Below are positions 8,522 to 17,058 of a stretch of DNA of 64,000 nt, in pieces. This DNA comes from Acidiferrobacteraceae bacterium. Its GTDB lineage: Bacteria > Pseudomonadota > Gammaproteobacteria > Arenicellales > UBA868. Positions within the stretch are counted from its first letter, which is position 1. Each line of letters begins with the position of its first letter. A program made the position numbers and the translations under genes. Where the stretch lies: NCBI GenBank assembly GCA_002721105.1, contig PBJL01000008.1:1-64000 (forward strand). Reading direction: 5' to 3'. A model generated the notes under the pieces. The model made no database searches and was not told the DNA's origin. It saw nothing but the letters and a program-made list of their open reading frames with translations.

Positions 8522-9262
8522 ATGAATGAAATATATTTGCATACGTCTCTCTGCTGGGTTTTTTAGGATTTGCAGTCTTAACTGCTTGTCTATTATCTGC
8601 TAGACCAGCACCATATGGTCGCTATGATAGCGGTGGTTGGGGGCCGAGAATCTCATATAAGCTAGGCTAGTTCCTGATGGAAATGCCAGCTACCATTGCT
8701 TTTCTAATTGTTTTTACCTTGGGTAGGTCTCCAAAATCACCGATTTCTTTGGCAAACGCATTATCTGCATCGTACCTTCATTTTTAGTGTTAGGATGCGG
8801 CCCTCAAAAAGAAGCGTGCCATTACTGATAGTTTTTTTAGGTTTTTTATTCAATATTTTCAACTCATATTTAAACGCTCGATGGATTTCTCATTTTGGTC
8901 AGTATAGTAGTGAATAGCTAGTCAATCCGTTTTTCATAATTGGCATTGCAATATTTATAGTTGGACTTGTTCTAAATATTCATTCTGATTCTGTTTTATT
9001 TAAATTGCGTAAGTCTACTGATCGAGGTTACAGTATTCCATACGGAGGGGTCTATCGTTGGGTGTCTTCTCCAAATTATCTAGGCGAGCTTCTTGAGTGG
9101 CTTGGTTGGGCGTTAGCAACATTTTCATTGGCTGGACTGTGTTTTTTTATTTATTCAGCTGCAAATCTGGCCCCGCGGGCAGTTAGTAATCATAAATGGT
9201 ATAGAAGAAACTTCGAAAACTATCCTGTGACCAGAAAGCGCCTTATTCCATATTGCTTTTAA
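8522..9262 (+). pseudogene. Decayed 3-oxo-5-alpha-steroid 4-dehydrogenase-like gene
   Basis: Three frames together spell a membrane reductase of the steroid-5-alpha-reductase/DUF1295 type: APYGRY and GWGPRISYKLG, then YLHRTFIF, GFLFNIFNSYLN, IHSDSVLFKLR, IPYGGVYRWVSSPNYLGE and AANLAPRAVSNHKWYR. The conserved C-terminal SPNYLGE-LLEWLGWALAT block is intact. Damage includes a TAG at 8668-8670 and another at 8915-8917, both where the family has Trp (TGG). There is also a frame change near 8760 and a disturbed start. Total span (about 247 codons) equals the family length, so this is a whole gene inactivated by point lesions. The next gene encodes a START lipid-binding protein, a possible former partner. 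Confidence 0.85.
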
Positions 9263-9321
9263 AGCAAAGTCATATATCGGTGAAACATAGTTTTTGTAAC
9301 TAGGATTTAGAAAAATATTAA

Positions 9322-9993
9322 ATGATTTTAAATAAATACACTTTCTTTTTGTTACTAATGATTTCAACGGGGGGGTTTGCGTTATCCGATCAGATCGATA
9401 CTGAATGGTCAAAAGTTAGTTCAGATGAGGGCATTACAATTTTTAGCAAGATACAGTCTGATCGGTTGATGCCTATACTTCGAGCAATAGGACAAATTGA
9501 GGGATCACTTTTTCATGTGATGGCCGTCATATTAGATAACGAAAGCTCACCAGAGTGGGTTCCAAACTGTACAGAGTCGCATAAAATTAAAGATCTCGAC
9601 CATGGTGGCGCATTAGTTTATTCGGTTACCAATTCCCCTTGGCCTGTTGCGGATCGGGACTCGATTGTTGAAACGCATAGAGCAATAATACAGCGAGGAT
9701 CAAAGTATAAAATTTCAATGCAGGCGAGGCCTAACGTTATTCCAGTAGTTAAGGGTCGTGTTCGTATTCCATACTCTGAAATTTATTTTTTGCTAGAGAA
9801 AGTAGATGATGAGACCACTAAAGTGGAATACGGATTCGATGTTGATCCTGGTGGGATGTTACCTGATTGGCTAATACGTTCCACTATTGACAACACATTA
9901 AAAGCAACTATTCGAGGGCTGGAGACACAGGTGGCACGTACGAAAGGAAAATATGTAAGTCAAGCCGATCAGTTTGCTCAAGAGCTCGAATAG
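9322..9993 (+). CDS. Secreted START-domain lipid-binding protein
   Basis: A 223-residue protein with a signal peptide (MILNKYTFFLLLMISTGGFA, cleavage about residue 20) followed by one START-like domain. Family hallmarks are the EWVPNCTES segment, the NSPWPVADRDS motif and a C-terminal amphipathic helix. START domains bind sterols, phospholipids or other hydrophobic ligands in a helix-grip cavity. Bacterial secreted versions are usually of unknown ligand. It lies 59 bp downstream of the ruined steroid-reductase-like gene on the same strand, which hints at a lipid-related role. It looks intact. Confidence 0.85.
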   Translation: MILNKYTFFLLLMISTGGFALSDQIDTEWSKVSSDEGITIFSKIQSDRLMPILRAIGQIEGSLFHVMAVILDNESSPEWVPNCTESHKIKDLDHGGALVYSVTNSPWPVADRDSIVETHRAIIQRGSKYKISMQARPNVIPVVKGRVRIPYSEIYFLLEKVDDETTKVEYGFDVDPGGMLPDWLIRSTIDNTLKATIRGLETQVARTKGKYVSQADQFAQELE

Positions 9994-10049
9994 TAAATTT
10001 TTTTAATGACAATTAATAAACTTCATTTTTCCAGACTGTTCTTCTTATT

Positions 10050-10526
10050 TTAGTTACTTTGAAGTTCAACTAGTTTTTTGTGAACTTGTTCAGCATGACC
10101 TTTTGCTTTCACACGTTTCCAGTGTTTAGCAATTTTTCCTTTTGGGTCAATTATTACAGTTGAACGGATCACCCCTTGAGATATTTTTCCATACATGTTT
10201 TTCTCGCCCCATGCATCATATTTATCCATGATTTTATGGTCTGGATCAGATAGTAGTTTGATTTTTAGTTTATGTTTTTGAATAAACTTTTGATGAGAAT
10301 CTGCTGTATCTGGACTGCATCCATAAATAATTGCCGAAAGCTTCTCAAACTTTTTTAAATGATTGGTAAAGTCGCAAGCCTCTACAGTACATCCAGGTGT
10401 ATCATCACGAGGATAAAAATAAAGCACGACCCATTTCCCTAATGAATCGCTTAGCTTAATTTTTTCCCCATTTTCATCAATGAGAGTGAATGCCGGAGCC
10501 TTCTTTCCTTCTTCAATTAAATTCAT
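10050..10526 (-). CDS. bcp: Thioredoxin-dependent peroxiredoxin (Bcp/PrxQ)
   Basis: A 158-residue peroxiredoxin that reduces hydrogen peroxide and organic peroxides in the cytoplasm. The peroxidatic site is visible as YFYPRDDTPGCTVEACDF. The first Cys is the peroxidatic one, and the Cys five residues on is the resolving Cys found in atypical two-Cys BCP proteins. Length is normal. The start is supported by a strong Shine-Dalgarno (GGAGG, five bases before the ATG). The gene is monocistronic on the minus strand. Confidence 0.93.
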   Translation of the reverse strand: MNLIEEGKKAPAFTLIDENGEKIKLSDSLGKWVVLYFYPRDDTPGCTVEACDFTNHLKKFEKLSAIIYGCSPDTADSHQKFIQKHKLKIKLLSDPDHKIMDKYDAWGEKNMYGKISQGVIRSTVIIDPKGKIAKHWKRVKAKGHAEQVHKKLVELQSN

Positions 10527-10677
10527 ATTACCTCCAGTAAAATTAAAGGACTTATTGTATAGAATTTTGGTTCGTATTTTACAAGATTTGGTATAAATTG
10601 TGATCTTCTATCAAACTTTAAAATTTAACATCGGATTGCTTCCATGATGGAAAAAAAACAATTTTCCGTTTCAGAAA

Positions 10678-11394
10678 TGGCTCCAACTGGGATTTTGTGT
10701 AGGCTATAAATCTTGCTAATTTCTTACTGATTAATGGAAGAGATAAAAATGGAAACCCTTATGAGATTGCTCATGATCTCGCGCGGCTAATCGGAAATGA
10801 TCTAGATATTGATATCAGAGTCTTATGTTTCAAAATATCGCAAGAAATAGTTGTTAAGTGGTAACAACTCTTTATGGGATGTTTGCTTTCTCGCTGCCGA
10901 ACCAGAAAAAGCAAAGGAAATTAACTTTACAGAGATATATTCCCGAATTGAATCAATCTATTTTGTTCGAAACAGTTCTAGTTTTAATAGTGTGTCCGCT
11001 GTTGATCAAAGAGGAATGACTATTTCGGCCGCGCAAAAAAGCAGCCTGTGGCGTATTTCTTTTACGAAACTTAAGAAAAGCTAAACCGTATCAATCTCGA
11101 GGGTTAGAGTAGGCTCATAACAGTTTTATTAACGGCCAAGCGCACGCATTGGCTAGTCTCCGACCGGGATTAGTGCAGTATTTGGATGAGTTAAAAGGTG
11201 TACAAGTCTTGGATGGTAATTTTATGAATGTAAAGCAGGCGATAGGTATTCCTTTGGGTTATCCTAAATGTAAATATAACTATCTTAACCAATTTGTTGA
11301 GGGCGCAAAAGAAGTTGGCTCGATTAAAGCTTTAGTTGATCGTCACAATGTAATTGGCCTAATAATAGATTCTGATATGTCGCTATTATTATGA
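10678..11394 (+). pseudogene. Decayed family-3 extracellular solute-binding protein gene
   Basis: Fragments in different frames line up with an amino-acid-type ABC binding protein: APTGIL at the start, NGRDKNGNPYEIAHDLARL, then LWDVCFLAAEPEKAKEINFT with a Tyr/Ile-rich stretch, then SLRPGLVQYLDELKGVQVLD and GIPLGYPKCKYNYLNQFV. Several frameshifts and stops separate the pieces (for example near 10705, 10855 and 11085). No signal peptide is left. The order and spacing of the pieces equal one full-length gene, so it is a recently decayed gene, not chance similarity. No matching permease is adjacent. Confidence 0.8.
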
Positions 11395-11489
11395 TTGAGA
11401 AAATATTACCCCAATAGTTTTGTAGCAGACAAGACATTAAAAAAATAAAAGAAAGATGAGCCTAGGCTGACAACATCTAAGTTGGTGAA

Positions 11490-11810
11490 TTAATTTAATC
11501 CATATCCTGCAGGAGGTGTATCGATTTCTTTCCCAGCGATCCATTGACCCTGAAACCGAAAACCCTGTTCTGCCATTTTTTCAAAGAATTGCTGCGGATC
11601 GCCACCTTCCATATGTGCTTTATGCGCTTCGGCATTCTTGAATATTTGAGTATAAAGGAACACGTTTTCTTCTTGGGCGGATCGACATACGTAGAATTGC
11701 TCCATACCTGCTTGATTTTTTAAACAGTTGTATCGATATTCATCTATAAGAGCTTCTATACGGTGAAGGTCACCTTCAACTACTGCAGTAACATGGACGA
11801 TATAAGTCAT
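11490..11810 (-). CDS. ABM-domain protein (putative quinol monooxygenase)
   Basis: A 106-residue single-domain protein with the ferredoxin-like antibiotic-biosynthesis-monooxygenase fold: an N-terminal strand TYIVHVTAVVEGD, a helix containing DEYRYNCLKNQAG, then FYVCRS and VFLYTQIFKNAEAHKAHM. The conserved His pair in EAHKAHME lies in the cavity in this family. Members include quinol monooxygenases, heme-degrading enzymes and many proteins of unknown activity. It follows the ABC-2 exporter genes on the same strand with a 98-bp gap, so it may belong to that transcript. Confidence 0.75.
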   Translation of the reverse strand: MTYIVHVTAVVEGDLHRIEALIDEYRYNCLKNQAGMEQFYVCRSAQEENVFLYTQIFKNAEAHKAHMEGGDPQQFFEKMAEQGFRFQGQWIAGKEIDTPPAGYGLN

Positions 11811-11908
11811 AAATTTATTATTTAGGTTGTATTTTTTTGAGTTAGTCTAATACGCCAACCACTATAGAAACTAATATGGTGATTAGTTGGTTGATTTCCA
11901 ATGGTGAT

Positions 11909-12715
11909 CTAGTTTTTTTCTGTTGCTTTTTTTGCTGAAATGACGGCGAAGGATAATGTAATAGCAGCAAAAAGCCCAGCGGCGGTCAGGCCATTAATGA
12001 TTGGTTGCGCAATCCAACCATCAATCATAATTGCTCTCATTGCCTCGATTACGTATGTTGTAGGATTAAATTTGGCGGCGGTTGCTAGCCAACCAGATAG
12101 AGCTTCACGAGGGACAAATGTCGGAGCAATAAAGAGGGCAGGGAAGAATAGGAATGTAGCCGCCTGCGCACCTTGTGCAGAGCCAGTTCGTACTCCCGCT
12201 GCGACCGAGTAACCTGCAAAACCCATACCCCACATAAAGGCGATCCCTAGAACAGCAAAGTAACCTAATATACCTGTGACGGCGCTCGCACCGATTAGTA
12301 TTCCTAATACTAATATAAGTCCTGACTGTGCTAATACTCGAACTGCACCTACGACCATAGGTGCAAGAATAATTGCCCATCTGGATATAGGCATTGCCTG
12401 GTAGCGACGGAATACACCAGACTCAATATCTTCTACCAAACTAATACCTGCTGATGCACCGCTAATTGAGGCAGAAACTATTGAGAATGGTAGAATAAAA
12501 TTAACAAAGTTTCCATTTGAAAAATCAATGGGTATTGATAATCCGCCACCAAAAACACGGTCCAGTTGTCCTACATATACGAATAAAAAAAACGCAGAGA
12601 TGATTATTGTAGGGAGCTCTGTATAGGGTCTGCGAACCACTCTAAATAATAATCTTTTGATAAGGACCCACAACTGTACTGAAAATTTTGCCTTCATCGA
12701 ATTGTCAATTGTCAT
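11909..12715 (-). CDS. ABC-2 type exporter permease (DrrB-like)
   Basis: A 268-residue integral membrane protein with about six predicted hydrophobic segments, typical of ABC-2 family permeases that export drugs, lipids or polysaccharides. The family motif around EDIESGVFRRYQAMPISR between the second and third segments is clear, as is the late FNPTTYVIEAMR. It follows its ATPase gene by 25 bp on the same strand, making a DrrA-DrrB type two-gene exporter. Substrate is not deducible. Confidence 0.88.
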   Translation of the reverse strand: MTIDNSMKAKFSVQLWVLIKRLLFRVVRRPYTELPTIIISAFFLFVYVGQLDRVFGGGLSIPIDFSNGNFVNFILPFSIVSASISGASAGISLVEDIESGVFRRYQAMPISRWAIILAPMVVGAVRVLAQSGLILVLGILIGASAVTGILGYFAVLGIAFMWGMGFAGYSVAAGVRTGSAQGAQAATFLFFPALFIAPTFVPREALSGWLATAAKFNPTTYVIEAMRAIMIDGWIAQPIINGLTAAGLFAAITLSFAVISAKKATEKN

Positions 12716-12740
12716 CTTGTCTTAGATATCCTTAGAACAA

Positions 12741-13688
12741 TTAAGTTTTGTCATCGACTTCGCTAAGCGTGGAGCCTGTGACACTCAAGAAGACATCATC
12801 TAGCGTTGGTTTTGATGCTGAAACAGCGGCGACATCTATTTGGGCATTGCGTAACCGCACAAAAGCTTCTGGTATGAATTGGGGTCCATTTGGAACGGTG
12901 ACCCTTAACTCATTTTCAAACATTTCGGCATTGGGAGTTAATTCGATAGCTTTTTTCGCTAGATCTTTATTAGAAAAAGTGAACGTGACGACATCGCCGC
13001 CGATGGATGCTTTTAGTTCGTTTGGTGTGCCCTCCTTAACCACGCGACCTTCATGAATAATCGCAATACGATCTGCTAGCTCATCTGCTTCATCAAGATA
13101 CTGGGTTGTGAGAATAATAGCGACGCCAGAATTTTTTAGCCGAGTGATTTCATCCCATAGTACTCGACGGGAACCGGGATCAAGCCCGGTTGTTGGTTCA
13201 TCTAAGAATAGTACTTTAGGTTCATGGACTAATGAAAGAGCAAGATCAAGCCGTCGTTTCATACCGCCGGAATAGGTTTTTACTCTTCTATTTGAATCCT
13301 TTAAAAGTCCAACCAATCGGAGAAGATCGTTCGATCTTTTTTCAGAGTGTTGTTTATCTAAGCCCCACAATCTTGATGTGCTATGCAAAAGTTCCTTACC
13401 AGTTAGATTTTCGTCGATTCCTGTTTCTTGAAGAGCCACACCAATTTTTTCCCTAACTAGTGATTCGTTGCCTATGACGCTTAGTCCAAGAATCTCGGCT
13501 ACTCCACCAGTCGGTTTTAGCAAAGTAGTAAGCATCAATATTACAGAACTTTTGCCAGCCCCATTTGGGCCTAGAATCCCGAATATTTCACCTTGCTTAA
13601 CGTTGAAGGAAACATCTTTTACAGCCTCGATGGATTCTTGTTTTGTTTTATATGTTTTTGATAGGTTTTGAGCTTTGACGGCTAGCAA
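12741..13688 (-). CDS. ABC exporter ATP-binding protein (DrrA-like)
   Basis: A 315-residue ATPase with Walker A GPNGAGKSS, signature YSGGMKRR, Walker B VLFLDEPTTGLDP and a switch histidine replaced by Gln (TTQYLDEAD), as is usual in the DrrA subgroup. The extra C-terminal domain after residue 220 matches daunorubicin-resistance type ATPases. No in-frame ATG exists near the N-terminus. A TTG at 13688 preceded by GGAG eight bases upstream is the credible start. It pairs with the permease gene immediately downstream. Confidence 0.9.
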   Translation of the reverse strand: MLAVKAQNLSKTYKTKQESIEAVKDVSFNVKQGEIFGILGPNGAGKSSVILMLTTLLKPTGGVAEILGLSVIGNESLVREKIGVALQETGIDENLTGKELLHSTSRLWGLDKQHSEKRSNDLLRLVGLLKDSNRRVKTYSGGMKRRLDLALSLVHEPKVLFLDEPTTGLDPGSRRVLWDEITRLKNSGVAIILTTQYLDEADELADRIAIIHEGRVVKEGTPNELKASIGGDVVTFTFSNKDLAKKAIELTPNAEMFENELRVTVPNGPQFIPEAFVRLRNAQIDVAAVSASKPTLDDVFLSVTGSTLSEVDDKT

Positions 13689-13884
13689 TTATTTTGCTCC
13701 ACATTTCTATTTAAATAATACGACTCATCTGGCTCATACCAATACAATGTTAGACTAACAAAGATATTTGAGGCCTATTGTTAATAGTAGTATCACATTA
13801 CTATCATCGGTTGTCTCTTTCAGAAGAGATGAATTTTTTTCGTCTTGAAATTAATTTGTTAATTTCAGGTTAATTAATTATAAG

Positions 13885-14784
13885 GTGATCCGAATTTTTT
13901 ACGCTACGCAATTCATCAAAAAACCAATGCTGCGTGGCGCAATATTGATGCTAGTAGCTGCCACTCTATTGGCTGCCATGCATTCAGTTGTTCGTTATCT
14001 TAGTTCAGAAATGCATCCTTTTGAAATAGTTTTCTTCAGGAATCTTTTTGGTTTTTTGGCTCTATGCCCATTATTAGTGCGTCAGGGACCGAGAGCGCTT
14101 AACATTACGCGACCCAAGCTTCATGGTCTTAGAGGCCTAACCGGAATTATAGCCATGTTTTGTTGGTTTTATGGACTCAGTTTGGTTTCGCTTACAGAGG
14201 CAACAGCACTAAGTTTTACTAATGTAATATTCGGTTCGATAATCGCAACTATTTTTCTTAAAGAGCACTTATCTGTTAGGCGGTTGAGAACCATTGTTTT
14301 TGGAATTGTCGGTGTTCTAATAATAGTTAGACCTGGGTGGGTTGAATTCAATTTTGGAATTATTCTAATAATTATTGCTGCTGTTTGTTGGGGTGCTAGC
14401 GTCGTTATAGTAAAAGAATTGTCTCGTACTGATAGTGTAGCGTCTATTGTCGCATGGTTTGGTATACAGCTTTCAATTTTGTCATTTCCACTTGCGTATC
14501 TGGTATGGTCCTGGCCTAGCATTCACGATTATTTTTGGCTAATAATAATGGGGATACTTGGGACACTAGGCCATTTAGCGCTAACCAAGGGGTTAAAAAA
14601 AATGGATGCAGTAGTAGCTTTTCCTTTAGAGTTTACTCGGCTATTATGGGCAGGGTTCTTTGGGTATTTTCTGTTTAGTGACACCCCAGACATTTGGACT
14701 TGGATAGGAGCTGGAATTATTCTTCTGAGTACGATGTCTTTTTTGTATCGCGAATCTAAGGCACCGCTAAAGACGAAACCGTAA
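13885..14784 (+). CDS. DMT-superfamily transporter (two EamA domains)
   Basis: A roughly 300-residue membrane protein with ten hydrophobic segments arranged as two EamA repeats. Landmarks are HPFEIVFFRNLFG in the first half and the second-repeat signature with TRLLWAGFFGYFLFSD. Such proteins export amino acids, nucleobases or other metabolites; the substrate is unknown. The start is uncertain: a GTG at 13885 gives 299 residues, an ATG at 13928 gives about 285. Divergent from the ABC exporter operon across about 195 bp. Confidence 0.85.
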   Translation: MIRIFYATQFIKKPMLRGAILMLVAATLLAAMHSVVRYLSSEMHPFEIVFFRNLFGFLALCPLLVRQGPRALNITRPKLHGLRGLTGIIAMFCWFYGLSLVSLTEATALSFTNVIFGSIIATIFLKEHLSVRRLRTIVFGIVGVLIIVRPGWVEFNFGIILIIIAAVCWGASVVIVKELSRTDSVASIVAWFGIQLSILSFPLAYLVWSWPSIHDYFWLIIMGILGTLGHLALTKGLKKMDAVVAFPLEFTRLLWAGFFGYFLFSDTPDIWTWIGAGIILLSTMSFLYRESKAPLKTKP

Positions 14785-14885
14785 ATTCCTGAATTTTGTT
14801 CTTTACTAACTACCCTATTTGTTTTAAAAAGGATTGGATGATTTGAAATCGATTCTTCTGATGGAAGAAGCTAGCATAAAATGTA

Positions 14886-15065
14886 ATGAAAAAAAACAAT
14901 CTTAGTGGTCAATTAACTTATCAGGAAGCTCGAAAAAAGGGCTTGTTGAGCGGTCAAAAGAAAAAAAGCAGGCTTCCACGGTCAATGATATTGATTGTAT
15001 TTTTGTTAGAGATAAGTGCGATGGGCGGTATGGCATACTTAGTCTATATGTTGTATTTTAGTTAA
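14886..15065 (+). CDS. Small single-span membrane protein (59 aa)
   Basis: An ATG-started frame of 59 codons. The first 33 residues are basic and hydrophilic (many Lys and Arg, QKKKSR before the membrane), followed by one strongly hydrophobic span from about residue 34 to the C-terminus (PRSMILIVFLLEIS onward). The positive-inside rule places the N-terminus in the cytoplasm. It stops four bases before the start region of another small membrane protein gene, so the two look like a tiny operon. I do not recognise the family. Confidence 0.6.
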   Translation: MKKNNLSGQLTYQEARKKGLLSGQKKKSRLPRSMILIVFLLEISAMGGMAYLVYMLYFS

Positions 15066-15075
15066 GAGTTTGCGT

Positions 15076-15288
15076 ATGGGTATTATCAAAAATAAACGCT
15101 TTCGTTGGATTTTTATTTTTTGCATTATGAGCGTATGCCTTTTTATCGGTGTCGGGGGCGTATTGTTTTCAATTCAAGCCTTATTTTCTATGAATTTTAA
15201 AAATTTCTTTACATATTTATTATTAGCCCCAATCTGGGTTTTGGGGCACCGGTTGCTAAAGAAACTCTTAGCGGAAGATTTTAGATAA
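15076..15288 (+). CDS. Small two-span membrane protein (70 aa)
   Basis: A 70-residue frame from the ATG at 15076 (a TTG at 15070 would add two residues). AAGAG lies seven bases upstream of the ATG. Two hydrophobic stretches (about residues 11-34 and 44-57) are flanked by Lys/Arg-rich ends (IIKNKRFRW and RLLKKLLAEDFR). It closely follows the 59-residue membrane protein and ends shortly before a terminator hairpin, so both are expected on one short transcript. No family recognised. Confidence 0.6.
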   Translation: MGIIKNKRFRWIFIFCIMSVCLFIGVGGVLFSIQALFSMNFKNFFTYLLLAPIWVLGHRLLKKLLAEDFR

Positions 15289-15345
15289 TTCTAAATATGT
15301 ATCGTTATTTATCTGACTTGATAGCATTAAATATTCTGAAAAAAA

Positions 15346-15370
15346 CCAGCCCCCAATTTGGGGCTGGCTT
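15346..15370 (+). terminator. Intrinsic terminator after the small membrane proteins
   Basis: An 8-bp GC-rich stem (CCAGCCCC pairing with GGGGCTGG) closes a short AT loop. It is preceded by a run of A and followed by CTTTAAA, a weak T-tract. On the minus strand the A-run becomes a T-run, so the hairpin may work in both directions. It ends the plus-strand small-gene pair. The rest of the gap to 15609 shows no gene, only a short repeated GACACTTAA at about 15420 and 15450. Confidence 0.7.
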
Positions 15371-15609
15371 TAAAATATCCTTCCAAATGTTGAGGCAAGA
15401 TACATCTCAAGAAGAGTGTGACACTTAATATGTACATTCGCAGGCGACACTTAAATATCGCAAACGATTAGCGTCAATTAGAATATACAACAAAAAAAGC
15501 TTATCCGAGGGTATGTTGACTCAAAAAAAGTGAAATAAGATTAAGCAGGAAGGGCTTTTTGAGTGCCAACTTTTTGTGGATTGCATACACTACAAGGAAT
15601 AATTTAGCA

Positions 15610-15993
15610 TTAATTTGCTTTATGTAGCTGACGTAAGATATTTTTTGACACCGGTTGGCCATTCTTCATCATCTGGTATACCAAAGAAATTATGGTCGCT
15701 TGGTTAGGCGGTTGAAGGCCTTTCAATTCATCATTTACTATATTTATAGACCGAGATAAGGTATCAATATCGATATCCTGATAATGGTTTGATTTGTCGG
15801 TGAACAGATACTCGACACTAGTCCCCAAGATATTTGCTAACCGGATTGCGTTTTTTGCAAGTATGGAGTCGATATCTCCTTGTTCCCACCTTGAGGCAGC
15901 GGCACGAGTCACTCCGACAGATTTTGCCAACTGACTTTGATTTAATCCTGCATTTCCTCGAAGTTTTTTTAAACGTTTCGCAGTAATTGTCAT
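15610..15993 (-). CDS. XRE-family transcriptional regulator
   Basis: A 127-residue protein with an N-terminal Cro/CI-type helix-turn-helix: RLKKLRGNAGLNQSQLAKSV followed by GVTRAAASRWEQG, and the closing VEYLFTD typical of the family. The C-terminal 60 residues are helical and unrecognised. A Shine-Dalgarno GAGGTGA lies nine bases before the ATG. It stands alone, with no toxin or phage genes nearby, and its target is unknown. Confidence 0.85.
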   Translation of the reverse strand: MTITAKRLKKLRGNAGLNQSQLAKSVGVTRAAASRWEQGDIDSILAKNAIRLANILGTSVEYLFTDKSNHYQDIDIDTLSRSINIVNDELKGLQPPNQATIISLVYQMMKNGQPVSKNILRQLHKAN

Positions 15994-16152
15994 ACTATAT
16001 ATTCACCTCTTCACTCATATTCCCAACATTGATCCTACTAGGAAGATAATCATTTTTAATTTACATATGTAAATTTATCACGAAGAGCCGTGAAGAAAAT
16101 GTGATGAAAAGCAAAAACGCCAAAGCATAAATAAACATCAAGAAACAACGTT

Positions 16153-16977
16153 CTATTTTGATTGTTTCTTTAACCAATCTAGTGTCGTTTTATTCCATTC
16201 TTCAGCCATTTCATAGAAGGCGATATGACTTGAATTAGGACCTCTAAATACATGAATTTCTGAATTATTTATAGCGTTATGAACCTCCATTCCATATCGT
16301 GTTGGTACCTGCCAATCCATCTCACCGGAAGTTATCAAAGTAGGTACCTTGATATTAGAAAGGCGATCTAAAGCATTATGTGTTTTATCTGCATGGAAAT
16401 GACCTAGCATGCCCGCCTTGCTAGGTGGGTACGGATTATCTAGAACAATGCTTTTTTCAAAGGCCGAAACTAGCTCTGGTTGATTGTTGATGAAATCTGG
16501 ACTTGAGACCCAAAGTAATGCCGTACGGATGTATAGTTCAAAATTATCGTTCAACACAGGATATTCATTTGTGTCAATCATACGAATAAACCATTCATCC
16601 GAACGACCCCAGGTTCCATGAAGTTGCAATGTTGAAACTTTTTTTGGATGATTGATCGCTAGTTCTTGGGCGGTAGCACTTCCCAAGGATAATCCACTTA
16701 CGTGCGCTGTATTGATGTTCAAATGATCAAGTAGTGCGGCCGCATCCTCTGCTAGAATACGCATTGTATAGTCTTCCATGCTTTCCGGGTGCGTTGATTG
16801 TCCGGTTCCCCGGGCGTCATAAGTTATTACAGTATAATCTGATTTATATGCTTGTACTTGTGCGGCCCACGTGTTGTGGTCAGCGGCTGTGCCCATGATT
16901 AAAATTAACGGGTCTCCAGATGACCCCTCTACTTCGTAATACATATTTATTCCCGTAGGAAGATTAACGAAAGGCAT
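16153..16977 (-). CDS. Alpha/beta hydrolase
   Basis: A 274-residue alpha/beta-hydrolase-fold enzyme. The oxyanion segment is ILIMGTAADHNTW. The nucleophile elbow GLSLG (Ser97) and the strand-8 His (SSHIAFYE) are in place, and the acid is likely Asp in SGEMDWQVP. YDARGTGQS matches the family. It resembles 3-oxoadipate enol-lactonase/RutD-like proteins, but the substrate is not set. It lies 81 bp downstream of the amidase gene on the same strand, so it may be the last gene of the ridA-amidase operon. Confidence 0.85.
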   Translation of the reverse strand: MPFVNLPTGINMYYEVEGSSGDPLILIMGTAADHNTWAAQVQAYKSDYTVITYDARGTGQSTHPESMEDYTMRILAEDAAALLDHLNINTAHVSGLSLGSATAQELAINHPKKVSTLQLHGTWGRSDEWFIRMIDTNEYPVLNDNFELYIRTALLWVSSPDFINNQPELVSAFEKSIVLDNPYPPSKAGMLGHFHADKTHNALDRLSNIKVPTLITSGEMDWQVPTRYGMEVHNAINNSEIHVFRGPNSSHIAFYEMAEEWNKTTLDWLKKQSK

Positions 16978-17058
16978 AAGTTTTTTATCCTCTGTTTAGT
17001 TGATTATAGGTTTTTTCTGTATAGAAAATTTAAGATCTCTAATTTAACTTAGCAAAAA

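Noticed and set aside
8708..8917. 69-residue plus-strand frame as an independent gene
   Set aside because: It is the middle piece of the decayed steroid-reductase-like gene.
10851..11084. 77-residue plus-strand frame as an independent gene
   Set aside because: It contains the middle part (WDVCFLAAEPEKAKEI) of the broken solute-binding protein gene.
15420..15465. Repeated GACACTTAA as a possible small repeat array
   Set aside because: Only two copies, 30 bp apart, with no regular spacing or conserved flanks.
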